DNA of 64,000 bases, from the NCBI GenBank assembly GCA_900696455.1, contig CAADGB010000043.1:25084-89083 (forward strand), in the 5' to 3' direction. Position numbers and translations under genes: made by a program. The notes beneath the pieces were generated by a model. That model made no database searches and had not been told where the DNA came from. It saw only the letters and a program-made list of their open reading frames with translations. Of this stretch, positions 22,324 through 29,954 are shown piece after piece. Positions within the stretch are counted from its first letter, which is position 1, and each line of letters begins with the position of its first letter. This DNA is from an uncultured delta proteobacterium. GTDB lineage: Bacteria; Myxococcota_A; Polyangia; Haliangiales; Haliangiaceae.

Positions 22324-23981
22324 GCCAGATCGCCCCCGGCATCGACGCCGTTCACATCGTCGCCTCGCAGCATCCTGCCGTGCGCGCGGGCCGCTTCCCC
22401 TCCATCGCGGAGGCCGACGCGATGCTCGCGCACGCCTTCACGCAGCACCCGCCCGTGACGGGCCCCACGGGCGCGCTGCTCGCCTTCTCGATCCGCTGGT
22501 CCGACGGCCATCAGATCGACGGCCGCACCTACGTCGACGCCCACGTCCTCCGCGGCGCGCTCGCCGATGGCGGCATCCTGCGTCACTTGTTCCTCCGGTC
22601 CGCCCGCGCGCAGGCGAGTGACTCACGGTCCTTCGATTGGGCCGTCGGCGACGTGCGCTGGACCAACGCGAGCCGCGCCGATCTCGTGTCGCGCCTCGGC
22701 CTGGAAGCGGCGATCGCCGAGCCGCGCAACGCCGCCGGCCCGCCGCGCGTCGAGCGCGTGACCGTAACGGTCGTGAAGGACGGCGCCCACGATCGCTATC
22801 TCTTCGACAACCTCGCAGACGCCGATGCGAAGCTCGCCGCGATCTTCACCACGCTGCCGGATCCCGGGGTGTGGACGGATTGGATCGGTGCCGTCATCGA
22901 TTGGTCCGATGGCGAGGACACGCAGTTACGCTTCTTCGTCACGCGGGAGCGCCTCGTGGGCGCGGCAGCCGACGGCGGAATCCTCCGCCATGCCCTGCTG
23001 GTCGACGCCCGCCTCGAAGCTGCGCCGACGTCGTACCGCGGTTACTCGCGCTCGAAGGTCGCGAAGCTGACGGCTGCGGGTCGCGCGATGCTGGCCCGCA
23101 TCGAGGCCGAGCCGTATCACGACGAGCCGCAACGTAACGCGAGGCTTTCGACGTGGCGCGCGCCATCGCTCTTGCCCGACCCGACCGCCGCCATCGCGCG
23201 GCTCCGCGATAGGTTCGCCGACCGCCGCCGCATCGTCGCGTCGGTCGGCGACCGCGACGACGCGTCGGGCGATGGCACCGGCCACCCCGCGACCAATCAC
23301 GCCGACGTGCGCTACGCGAGCAACCACATCACGCTCGCGCTCCGCAACGACCTGCGCTCGCTCGAGCCCACCGCCGCCGCGATCGTCTGGAACCACTGGC
23401 GCTCCGTGCGCGACACGATCGAGACGCTCTTGCGCAAGGGCGACGACACCGACGAGTACGGCGACAACGAAGGCTTCTGGACCCGTCAGCTCCCGGCGCT
23501 CGTGCGCTTGCTCGACGACGCGCGCGGACGCCGGAACGGCGCCTTGCACTTCCGCCCCGTCGGCGCGCGCGGCGAGGCGTACCCGGCCTGGGTCACCGCG
23601 CTCCGCGGTCTCTCGGGCGCGTACGTCATCCGTGCGCCGGATGCGTCGGGCGAGCGGGTGATCGTCTACGTAGGTAGCTCGTCGGCCGACCGCCTCTACG
23701 AGACACTCACACGTCATCTTCAAATCTGGCGTCGCTGGCAGGGTCACGGCCGCGACTATGGCGAAGGCCACGACCCGGGGCTCACCTACAACCGCGACAC
23801 CGCCGAGGCCGCCGTGATCGTGACGCCGCGCGCGCAGGCGCTCGACATGGAGACCCACCTCATCGAGACGCTTCGCCCGCGCGACAACATCCTCGGCAAG
23901 CCCAACACCGAGGACTGGGACTGGTACTTCGACGCGTCCAGCGGCAGCGCCAACGGCGTCGCCGCGGACGCGCCCTTCTGA
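22320..23981 (+). CDS. Polyvalent protein: two LPD25-like domains, helical module, GIY-YIG-like domain
   Basis: 553 residues, GTG overlapping the upstream stop. Domains in order: LPD25-like (about 9-91), LPD25-like (about 145-228), helical module (about 322-400), and a GIY-YIG-like region (about 432-525: GAYVIRAP, VIVYVGSSS, then LTRHLQIW and ETHLIETLRP). RNAA (136-139), RNAR (272-275) and RRNGA (404-408) sit exactly in the three linkers. GIY-YIG domains are usually DNA endonucleases. If the linkers are cut, four separate pieces result. Confidence 0.65.
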   Translation: MSQIAPGIDAVHIVASQHPAVRAGRFPSIAEADAMLAHAFTQHPPVTGPTGALLAFSIRWSDGHQIDGRTYVDAHVLRGALADGGILRHLFLRSARAQASDSRSFDWAVGDVRWTNASRADLVSRLGLEAAIAEPRNAAGPPRVERVTVTVVKDGAHDRYLFDNLADADAKLAAIFTTLPDPGVWTDWIGAVIDWSDGEDTQLRFFVTRERLVGAAADGGILRHALLVDARLEAAPTSYRGYSRSKVAKLTAAGRAMLARIEAEPYHDEPQRNARLSTWRAPSLLPDPTAAIARLRDRFADRRRIVASVGDRDDASGDGTGHPATNHADVRYASNHITLALRNDLRSLEPTAAAIVWNHWRSVRDTIETLLRKGDDTDEYGDNEGFWTRQLPALVRLLDDARGRRNGALHFRPVGARGEAYPAWVTALRGLSGAYVIRAPDASGERVIVYVGSSSADRLYETLTRHLQIWRRWQGHGRDYGEGHDPGLTYNRDTAEAAVIVTPRAQALDMETHLIETLRPRDNILGKPNTEDWDWYFDASSGSANGVAADAPF

Positions 23982-24021
23982 CGTCGCGCGCCGTTCGCGC
24001 GACCACCGTCAACCCTTCACC

Positions 24022-24052
24022 GCGCGCGGCGGGACGCGATCCCGCCGCGCGC
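24022..24052 (+). terminator. Strong hairpin after the polyvalent gene
   Basis: GCGCGCGGCGGGA (24022-24034) and TCCCGCCGCGCGC (24040-24052) form a perfect 13-bp stem with loop CGCGA, 40 bp after the stop. No T-tract, but position and strength fit the end of the long operon. Confidence 0.6.
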
Positions 24053-24071
24053 ACATCTCGATGCCCGCCCT

Positions 24072-24100
24072 TTGCACACCGCGCGACGCGGTGTCATTGT
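24072..24100 (+). promoter_or_regulatory. Candidate integrase promoter with internal operator
   Basis: TTGCAC (24072-24077) and CATTGT (24095-24100) are spaced by 17 bp, a sigma-70-type arrangement. The inverted repeat ACACCGCG-CGA-CGCGGTGT (24076-24094) fills the spacer almost exactly, so a bound protein would block polymerase. The integrase ATG is 47 bp downstream. Confidence 0.5.
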
Positions 24101-24146
24101 CTGCCGCGTGGAAGCTCGGCGGTTGGCATCGAGAGGAATTCGATCG

Positions 24147-25313
24147 ATGCCCGCAAAGCAGGACAAGCGCACTGGACACTGGTTCTTCCGCAAGATGGTG
24201 ACGTTCCCCGACGGGACCAAGCGCCGCATCTTCGGCGTCCCCACCGACTACGGTGAGAAGGACACGAAGGCCGGCGCCCTCGAAGCCGAACGCATCGCCA
24301 TCACGCGGATCCGGGAGTCCGGAACCACCGATCCCAAGCCCCCCGCACCGGCCGCGCCCGCGGTCAAGGAGGTCCCGACCGTCGAAGACTTCGCCCCGGT
24401 CTGGCTCGCCAAGTCCAAGGCCGACAACAAGCCTTCGAGCGTCAAGCACAAGATCCACACCCTCAACGCCCACATCCTCCCTGAGTTCGGCAAGCTGCGC
24501 CTCGACCAGATCGACTTCGACAAGGTCGAGACCTGGCGCGTCCGGATGCACGAGCAGGACGAGTTCGAGCCGGCCACCGTGGCGCGGCTCCTGAGCGAGT
24601 TCCGCGCGTTGCTCAGCTACGCTCGCAAGAAGGGCCACATCGTGGCCGTTCCCGAGTGGCCGAGCCAGCCGGCGCCGCTTGGACGGCCGACGTTCCTCTC
24701 CTTCGAGGAGACCGACCGGCTGATCGCGGCGGCCGAGCCGATGGACCCCTGGAAGGCGATGGTCATCGTCGCCGTCCGGACTGGCCTGCGGCACGGCGAG
24801 CTGACCGGGCTCCGCTGGGAGGACGTGGATCTGGACGGCGGCAAGCTCTCCGTCGTCCAGAACCTGGTCGAAGGCGTGTTCGGTACGCCCAAGAGCGGCA
24901 AGGATCGCGAGGTCCCGCTCTCAAACGACGCGATCCGCGCGCTGAGGACGATCTACAAGTCCCGGCGCGGCGAGCTGGTCTTCTCCTCGAAGACCGGCAA
25001 GCCCCTGGCGCACTGGGTGACCGACAACGCGCTCCGGCTCATCTGCCGGCACGCCAAGATGATGCCGATCGGCTGGCACAAGTTGAGGCACACGTTTGCC
25101 TCCCACCTGGCGATCCGCGGCGTCTCGATCATGGCCATCCGCGAGCTGCTCGGGCACGCCAACATCAAGATGACCCTTCGCTACGCGCACCTCGCCCCCG
25201 AGGTGCGCCGCGAGGCCGTCTTGCTGCTCGACGAGCCGCCGCCGACCAAGGGCAAGGACAAGAAGAGCAAGAAGTCGAAGCGCACCGACAACGACGACAC
25301 CAACGAGGAGTAG
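24147..25313 (+). CDS. int: Tyrosine integrase (phage-type site-specific recombinase)
   Basis: 388 residues. N-terminal arm-type region with an Arg/Lys-rich start, a SAM-like core-binding domain (about 100-190, FAPVWLAKSKADNKPSSVKH), and the catalytic domain (about 195-370). The catalytic residues are visible: Arg in TGLRHGELTGLRW, HKLRHTFAS (HxxR), LGHANIKMT and the nucleophile Tyr in LRYAH. The tail is Lys-rich. ATG at 24147 has GAGAGGA upstream; the frame is open further upstream but runs over the candidate promoter. It integrates the element, and its place next to the right boundary is typical. Confidence 0.95.
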   Translation: MPAKQDKRTGHWFFRKMVTFPDGTKRRIFGVPTDYGEKDTKAGALEAERIAITRIRESGTTDPKPPAPAAPAVKEVPTVEDFAPVWLAKSKADNKPSSVKHKIHTLNAHILPEFGKLRLDQIDFDKVETWRVRMHEQDEFEPATVARLLSEFRALLSYARKKGHIVAVPEWPSQPAPLGRPTFLSFEETDRLIAAAEPMDPWKAMVIVAVRTGLRHGELTGLRWEDVDLDGGKLSVVQNLVEGVFGTPKSGKDREVPLSNDAIRALRTIYKSRRGELVFSSKTGKPLAHWVTDNALRLICRHAKMMPIGWHKLRHTFASHLAIRGVSIMAIRELLGHANIKMTLRYAHLAPEVRREAVLLLDEPPPTKGKDKKSKKSKRTDNDDTNEE

Positions 25314-25344
25314 GCCGGCCAAGGAGCCGGCGAGGAGAGTGCCC

Positions 25345-25953
25345 GTGATACGCCTACGACTGGAGACCGACCTGACCGTCAGCGAGCCGAACGAGAACGA
25401 GGGTCTCGTGGTTCGCTGGCGCGCGGTCGTCGTGAGAGATCACGACGACACCGTGCAGGAGGATGTGATCGGTAGCGTCCGCGCCACCGTCATTCACTAC
25501 GGCGAGGCGCTCGACGTCGGCGCCAACCTCGACGACGTCATGGACGGCGCGCTCGTGCCGCTCCACGACGCGCTGTTCGAGGACGGGTGGCTCAAGGACG
25601 ACTTCGGCGACAACCTCGGCACCGCGCTGCTCTTCATCGAGGAGGTCAACCTCGATGAAGAGTGGCGCGAGCGCCTGGTGGATCTCGCCGTCGTACGTCG
25701 CCTCGTCGAGACGCTCGGCACCGGCTGTAGCCTCGCCGTGCTCAACGGGAACGAAGCCCGCCGCTGCCATGCGTGGGAGCGGATCGGCTTCTCGCTCCGG
25801 CGCGAGCCCGGCGAGCTGTTCCTCGTCCTCAACCTGAGCAAGCGCACCCCGCACCTGCCGGCCGGCTTCGATCGCTTCGAGGTCGTTCCGACCCCCGCGC
25901 GCGAGGTGGTCGACGAGCGACTCGACGAGCGTGTCGGCGAGCGGGGCAACTAG
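25345..25953 (+). CDS. GNAT-like acetyltransferase, tentative
   Basis: 202 residues from GTG 25345, seven bases after AGGAG (the GTG at 25339 is too close). The C-terminal half follows a GNAT-like plan: LLFIEEVNLDEEWRERLVDL, then GTGCSLAVLNG, then AWERIGFSLR and a final strand LFLVLNL. The pyrophosphate loop is not typical. It lies 31 bp after the integrase and shares the element's composition, so I place it inside as the last gene. Function beyond the fold is unknown. Confidence 0.5.
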   Translation: MIRLRLETDLTVSEPNENEGLVVRWRAVVVRDHDDTVQEDVIGSVRATVIHYGEALDVGANLDDVMDGALVPLHDALFEDGWLKDDFGDNLGTALLFIEEVNLDEEWRERLVDLAVVRRLVETLGTGCSLAVLNGNEARRCHAWERIGFSLRREPGELFLVLNLSKRTPHLPAGFDRFEVVPTPAREVVDERLDERVGERGN

Positions 25954-25969
25954 CCGGTTTCGGCCTCGT

Positions 25970-25998
25970 GTGGCAGCCCAGACGGTCTTTGCTGCCAC
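25970..25998 (+). terminator. Hairpin at the right end of the element
   Basis: GTGGCAGC (25970-25977) pairs with GCTGCCAC (25991-25998) around a 13-nt loop, 16 bp after the last element gene. The stretch that follows (26000-26040) is the most AT-rich spot nearby and the likely neighbourhood of the attachment site; no tRNA gene is visible. Confidence 0.45.
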
Positions 25999-26040
25999 GA
26001 AATTCGCTAACCATGCGGAACGGTTATCTCACCGCTGATA

Positions 26041-26072
26041 TGTCCCCGATCGGGCATGTCCCCGATCGGGCA
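26041..26072. repeat. Two tandem copies of a 16-bp palindrome-centred unit
   Basis: TGTCCCCGATCGGGCA occurs twice back to back. Each copy is centred on CCCGATCGGG. The array ends 24 bp before the ATG of the lipoprotein gene, so it could be an operator for that gene. Confidence 0.6.
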
Positions 26073-26095
26073 CGGGCGTTGCTCCCGGGTGCGGC

Positions 26096-26659
26096 ATGAA
26101 GCGGATCGTGGTCGGTCTCCTCGTGCTCGCCGGGTGTTCGGAGGTCGGGGACGCCGGAGGTGACGTGGACGCGGCGGCGGGGATGGATGCGCCGGCGCGG
26201 AGCTGTACGGTGGTGGAGGATCTGGGGGCGCTGGGGGCGCGCGACGGGACGGCGATGGCGAGCGGGGCGGCGGGGAGCCGGGTGCTGAGCGTGAGCATGA
26301 CGGTGGCGGCGGACGCCGCGACGCGGGATGTGGTGTTCGTGCAGCTCAAGGGCGGGCGCGGCGCGTTCGCCGGCGGCGACCCGACGCCCGGCACCTACGC
26401 GATCACCGGCGCCGACGCCGGGTACACGACGTGCGGCGTGTGCGTGACCGTGATCGGCGACCTGGTCACCGGCCAGGGACCGACGCAGTTCTACAGCGCG
26501 ACCGGCGGCACGGTGACGATCACCCAGACCGCGGGGGCGCTGGTCGGCAGCCTGGCCGAGGTGACCCTGCAGGAGCTCGACCTGCTCGGCGAGACCCTGG
26601 TCGACGGCGGCTGCACGACCCGGGTCGGCGGGCTGTCGTTCGACGAGGCGCTGCCCTGA
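26096..26659 (+). CDS. Secreted lipoprotein, function unknown
   Basis: 187 residues. Signal peptide with lipobox LVLAGC (Cys at about 14), an acidic Ala/Gly linker, and a beta-rich domain (VLSVSMTVAADAATRDVVFV; GTYAITGADAGYTTCGVCVT) with a CGVC pair. Such small lipoproteins are common in Myxococcota. The first half has G-rich codons unlike its neighbours. It is the first gene on the chromosome side and may be controlled by the 16-bp repeats upstream. Confidence 0.7.
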   Translation: MKRIVVGLLVLAGCSEVGDAGGDVDAAAGMDAPARSCTVVEDLGALGARDGTAMASGAAGSRVLSVSMTVAADAATRDVVFVQLKGGRGAFAGGDPTPGTYAITGADAGYTTCGVCVTVIGDLVTGQGPTQFYSATGGTVTITQTAGALVGSLAEVTLQELDLLGETLVDGGCTTRVGGLSFDEALP

Positions 26660-26736
26660 TCGCCGTCGCCGCCTCCCCGCGTCCGCCGCGCTCGTCGTCC
26701 GCCGGCATGCGACCTGACCCGGCCGCCGCCGGCTGC

Positions 26737-26742
26737 TAGGGT
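26737..26742 (+). promoter_or_regulatory. -10-like TAGGGT, leaderless mscS
   Basis: TAGGGT ends seven bases before the ATG with no ribosome binding site between, so transcription should start at or next to the start codon. Confidence 0.5.
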
Positions 26743-26749
26743 CGGCGCC

Positions 26750-28384
26750 ATGTCACGCTCCCCGCTCGCCACGATCACGATCGCGTGCTGCGCGGCCTGG
26801 CTCCTCGTGCTCGGCGGCGTCGCCCACGCCCAGCCCGGCGCGGCGCCCGGCGGCGCCGAGCGCAACGCCGGCGCCGTCCACGCCCCCGGCGGCGAGACCC
26901 CACGCCGCGCCCTGGTCGGGTTCCTCGAGGCCGCGCGCGACGCCGACTTCACGCGCGCCGCCAGCTTCCTCACCCTCGATCCGCGAACCCGCGACCGCGG
27001 GCCGGAGCTCGCCCGCCGCCTCAAGGCCGTGCTCGATCGCCACGTCTGGTTCGAGCCCGAGCGCGTCGACGACACGCCCGAGGGCAACCGCGGCGACGGC
27101 CGCCCGCCCGAGCTCGAGGAGCTGGCGGCGGTGCCCGGCCCGGGCGGCGCCGAGGCGGTCACCCTGGTGCGCGGCGGCGACGGCCGCTGGCGCTTCTCGG
27201 CGGCGGTCGTCGCCCGCGTCGACGCCTGGTACCAGCGCCTGCCCAACCGCTGGCTCACCGATCACCTGCCGGCGTGGCTGCTCCGCGCCGGCCCGCTCGA
27301 GCTGCTGTGGTGGCAGTGGCTGGCGCTGCCGATCCTGCTCGTCGGCGCGTACGCCCTCGGCTACGTGATGTGGCGGCTGACGCGGGCGATCCTCGGCCGC
27401 CTCGCCCGCCGCACCGACACGGTGTGGGACGACGAGATGCTGCGGGTGACCGCCGGCCCGGCGCGCTGGGCGTGGACGCTGATCGTGCTGCGCGCGCTCG
27501 TCGAGCCGCTCGAGCTCTACGCCCCGGCCGAGGCCTCGCTGGGCAGCGCCATCCGCGGCTTGCTCTTCGTCTGCCTGTTCTGGGGCGTCCTCCGGGTCCT
27601 CGATCAGGTCCAGCGCTCGGTGGCCTCGAGCGCGTGGGCCAAGGAGAAGCCCATCGGCCGCTCGCTGGTGCCGCTGGCGGTGCGCGTCGGCAAGGTCGTC
27701 GTCCTCATCATCGCGGTCATCAGCTTGCTGTCGCACCTCGGCTATCCGGTCGCCGGCCTGATCGCCGGCCTCGGCATCGGCGGCATCGCCTTCGCCCTCG
27801 CCGCCCAGAAGACCATCGAGAACCTGTTCGGCGCCTTCTCGATCGGCGTCGACCAGCCGTTCCGCGAGGGTGACTTCGTCAAGATCGACCAGCAGATGGG
27901 CACGATCGAGGCCATCGGGCTGCGCTCGACGCGGGTGCGCACCCTCGACCGCACGGTCATCTCGATCCCCAACGCCCAGGTCGCCGAGTCGCGGGTCGAG
28001 TGCTTCGCCGAGCGCGACCGCATCCGCCTGGCGATCACGATCGGCGTCGAGTACGCGACCACCGGCGCCCAGCTCCGCCAGATCCTCGACGGCTTCCGGA
28101 CGATCCTGCAGGAGCACCCGCGGGTGTGGAAGGACACGATCGTCGTCCGCTTCGCCGGGTTCGGCGCGTCGTCGCTGGACCTCGAGATCATGACCTGGTT
28201 CGAGACCGCCGACATGAACGAGTTCCGCGGCCTGCGCGAGGACGTGCTGATGCGGTTCATCGACGTGGTCGAGACCGCGGGCAGCGCGTTCGCCTTCCCG
28301 ACCCAGACCCTGCACGTCGCCAGCCTGCCGCCGGCGGCCGGGCGCGGCGGCGCGGGCGCCGCCGGCGCCGACGGGCCGAGGTAG
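26750..28384 (+). CDS. Mechanosensitive channel, MscS family
   Basis: 544 residues. Signal peptide (ending about AHA, residue 27), an extracytoplasmic N-terminal domain (about 40-165), then membrane helices at about 180-205, 235-255, 265-285 and 305-330. The MscS pore and beta domain follow: LIAGLGIGGIAFALAAQKTI, then ENLFGAFSIGVDQPFREGDF. The Gly/Ala-rich pore helix and the NLFG turn are the family hallmarks. It releases solutes under membrane tension. The extra N-terminal domain marks it as a large MscS-like protein. No Shine-Dalgarno; TAGGGT at 26737. Confidence 0.9.
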   Translation: MSRSPLATITIACCAAWLLVLGGVAHAQPGAAPGGAERNAGAVHAPGGETPRRALVGFLEAARDADFTRAASFLTLDPRTRDRGPELARRLKAVLDRHVWFEPERVDDTPEGNRGDGRPPELEELAAVPGPGGAEAVTLVRGGDGRWRFSAAVVARVDAWYQRLPNRWLTDHLPAWLLRAGPLELLWWQWLALPILLVGAYALGYVMWRLTRAILGRLARRTDTVWDDEMLRVTAGPARWAWTLIVLRALVEPLELYAPAEASLGSAIRGLLFVCLFWGVLRVLDQVQRSVASSAWAKEKPIGRSLVPLAVRVGKVVVLIIAVISLLSHLGYPVAGLIAGLGIGGIAFALAAQKTIENLFGAFSIGVDQPFREGDFVKIDQQMGTIEAIGLRSTRVRTLDRTVISIPNAQVAESRVECFAERDRIRLAITIGVEYATTGAQLRQILDGFRTILQEHPRVWKDTIVVRFAGFGASSLDLEIMTWFETADMNEFRGLREDVLMRFIDVVETAGSAFAFPTQTLHVASLPPAAGRGGAGAAGADGPR

Positions 28385-28393
28385 AACCGCCCC

Positions 28394-28840
28394 ATGCGCA
28401 TCGCCCTCGCCTCCGACGAGCCGTACCCGGTCCACGCCACCGTCCGCCGCGCGCTCGAGGACCGCGGCCACACCGTCGTGCCGTTCGGGGCGATCGCCAG
28501 CGGCCACGACGAGCCCTGGCCCGACGTCGCCGAGGCCGCGGCGCTGGCGGTGGCGTCGGGGGCGTGCGACGAGGGCGTGTTCTTCTGCTGGTCGGGCACC
28601 GGCATCTCGATCGCCGCCAACAAGGTCGCCGGCATACGCGCCGCGCTGTGCGCCGACCCCGGCGCCGCGGCGGCGGCGCGGATCTGGAACCACGCCAACG
28701 TCCTGTGCCTGTCGAACCGGACCCTGTCCGACGACATGGCGAAGGAGCTCCTGGCGGCCTGGTTCGACACCGCGCCCGGCGAGCGCGGCGCCGCCGGCGT
28801 GGGCCGCCTGGCCGCCGTCGACGCTCGCCACCGCCGCTGA
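28394..28840 (+). CDS. rpiB: RpiB/LacAB-family sugar-phosphate isomerase
   Basis: 148 residues, normal for the family. MRIALASDE at the start, WSGTGISIAANKVAGIRAAL as the phosphate/active-site loop, and WNHANVLCLSNR correspond to the RpiB motifs. RpiB interconverts ribose 5-phosphate and ribulose 5-phosphate. The usual SDHAG is SDEPY here, so the substrate may differ. It follows mscS by 9 bp; TAGAAC at 28382-28387 ends six bases before the ATG and overlaps the mscS stop, so an own leaderless promoter is possible. Confidence 0.8.
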   Translation: MRIALASDEPYPVHATVRRALEDRGHTVVPFGAIASGHDEPWPDVAEAAALAVASGACDEGVFFCWSGTGISIAANKVAGIRAALCADPGAAAAARIWNHANVLCLSNRTLSDDMAKELLAAWFDTAPGERGAAGVGRLAAVDARHRR

Positions 28841-28875
28841 GCCGGGGCGCAGCCGAGGTGATCGGCTCCGGCTCG

Positions 28876-28939
28876 GCTCGGCACCGGCGTCCTCGCGGGG
28901 ACCGACCGATCGACCCGAGCGTGCGACTCCTTCACACGG
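28876..28939. repeat. Interspersed intergenic repeat, copy 1
   Basis: About 64 bp matching, in inverted orientation, the sequence at 62047-62108. The shared core is GGGACCGACCGATCGACC followed by GAGCGTG and CCTTCACAC. Both copies are intergenic. It contains a near-palindrome (GGTCGATCGGTC). The rest of the 277-bp gap (28841-29117) holds only the hairpin listed next. Confidence 0.6.
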
Positions 28940-29020
28940 TGCGCGCGCCGCCTCGCCTGCGCCTCCGGCTCCCAACGAACGGCGCCGGCAAGCGCCCGAC
29001 ATCACTCGCGCGACGGCCGC

Positions 29021-29043
29021 GGCGTGTCGGCCTTCGACACGCC
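29021..29043. terminator. Hairpin between convergent genes
   Basis: GGCGTGTCG (29021-29029) and CGACACGCC (29035-29043) form a perfect 9-bp stem with a 5-nt loop, between the converging rpiB-like gene and the leftward gene at 29118. It could stop both transcripts. No T-tract. Confidence 0.4.
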
Positions 29044-29117
29044 CTCGCTCACGCTCGGCCGGCTCAGGCAGCTCGCCGTTCGTTTCCCGCAATCTCCGAC
29101 CGCGGTCGGTGAAGGGC

Positions 29118-29825
29118 TCAGGCCGGCCGCCACACCGCGGCCGGCAGGAGCACGCCGACGCGCGCGGGCGCGCCGACGATCGCGCCCTCGCCGAGCCGGA
29201 CCTCGAGCAGGAGGTCGCGCAGGACCGGCGCCCGCTCCAGCCCGGCGCGGAAGCGCTCGGCGATCGCGACCGCGCTGGTCCGCGCCTGCTCCTCGTCGAG
29301 CTGGCGGCACAGCGCGACCACCTCGTCGAGCGGCTCGCCGTCGAGCTCGGGGCCCGCCGGCAAGGGGAACAGGAAGGTCGGGCCGTCGCCGGGGCGGACC
29401 ACGGCCAGGAAGCCGTGATCGCAGAACGCCGACACCGCGCGGGCCGCGACCTCGAACAGCGCCTCCATCGCCAGCGGGCCGGCGCCGAGATCCACCGCGC
29501 GGGCGGTCAACGTCACCGACACCGCCGGCGTGCGCGGCGCCAGCGGCCGGTGCGGGCGACGGGCGTGGGTGCGCTCGAGCACCAGCTCGATCACGTGCTC
29601 GGCCAGGATCGGCCCCAGCGGACCCGGGCGCCGGCGCTCGTCGAGCGTGAGATCGTCGCTCGAGTCGCCCGCCTCGAGGTCGAGCGCCGGCCGCGGGGTC
29701 AGCGCGAGCGAGGGCCCGCCGCGCGTGTCGTCACCGTCCACCCGCACGTCCAGCTCGTCGTCGCCGAGCTGACGCCCGTCGTCGATGGTCACCGATTCGG
29801 CCCGCACGGGTCCTGGCGCTTGCAC
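29118..29825 (-). CDS. Hypothetical protein
   Basis: Up to 235 residues; GTG codons at 29825, 29807 and 29792 are all possible starts. The last is the most likely because the acidic sequence after it (VTIDDGRQLGDDELDVRVDG) looks like a domain start. A disordered region is followed by an alpha/beta domain (SVTLTARAVDLGAGPLAMEA ... GFLAVVRPGDGPTFLFPLP). No known family. It is convergent with rpiB and lies upstream of no obvious partner. Confidence 0.55.
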   Translation of the reverse strand: MQAPGPVRAESVTIDDGRQLGDDELDVRVDGDDTRGGPSLALTPRPALDLEAGDSSDDLTLDERRRPGPLGPILAEHVIELVLERTHARRPHRPLAPRTPAVSVTLTARAVDLGAGPLAMEALFEVAARAVSAFCDHGFLAVVRPGDGPTFLFPLPAGPELDGEPLDEVVALCRQLDEEQARTSAVAIAERFRAGLERAPVLRDLLLEVRLGEGAIVGAPARVGVLLPAAVWRPA

Positions 29826-29954
29826 GCCGCGTACCCGTCCTTACGCTCGCTGGATCCCACTGTTTCCGTTCAGGTCCGGAAGCGACCGAGGCGCCCACGC
29901 CGCGGAAACGTGGTTCACGCTGGCGACCCGAGGCGCCACCCGGGCGAGGCGGCC

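Noticed and set aside
9394..23981. Calling the element a tectivirus-like or tailed phage
   Set aside because: Membrane proteins and wall enzymes hint at a particle, but no capsid, packaging ATPase, portal or tail gene is visible here.
25954..26100. tRNA gene as integration target
   Set aside because: No cloverleaf or CCA end can be drawn in this stretch on either strand.
26753..29092. A 779-codon minus-strand frame across mscS and rpiB
   Set aside because: Arg/Asp/Gly-rich shadow sequence with no domain; the plus-strand genes are clear.
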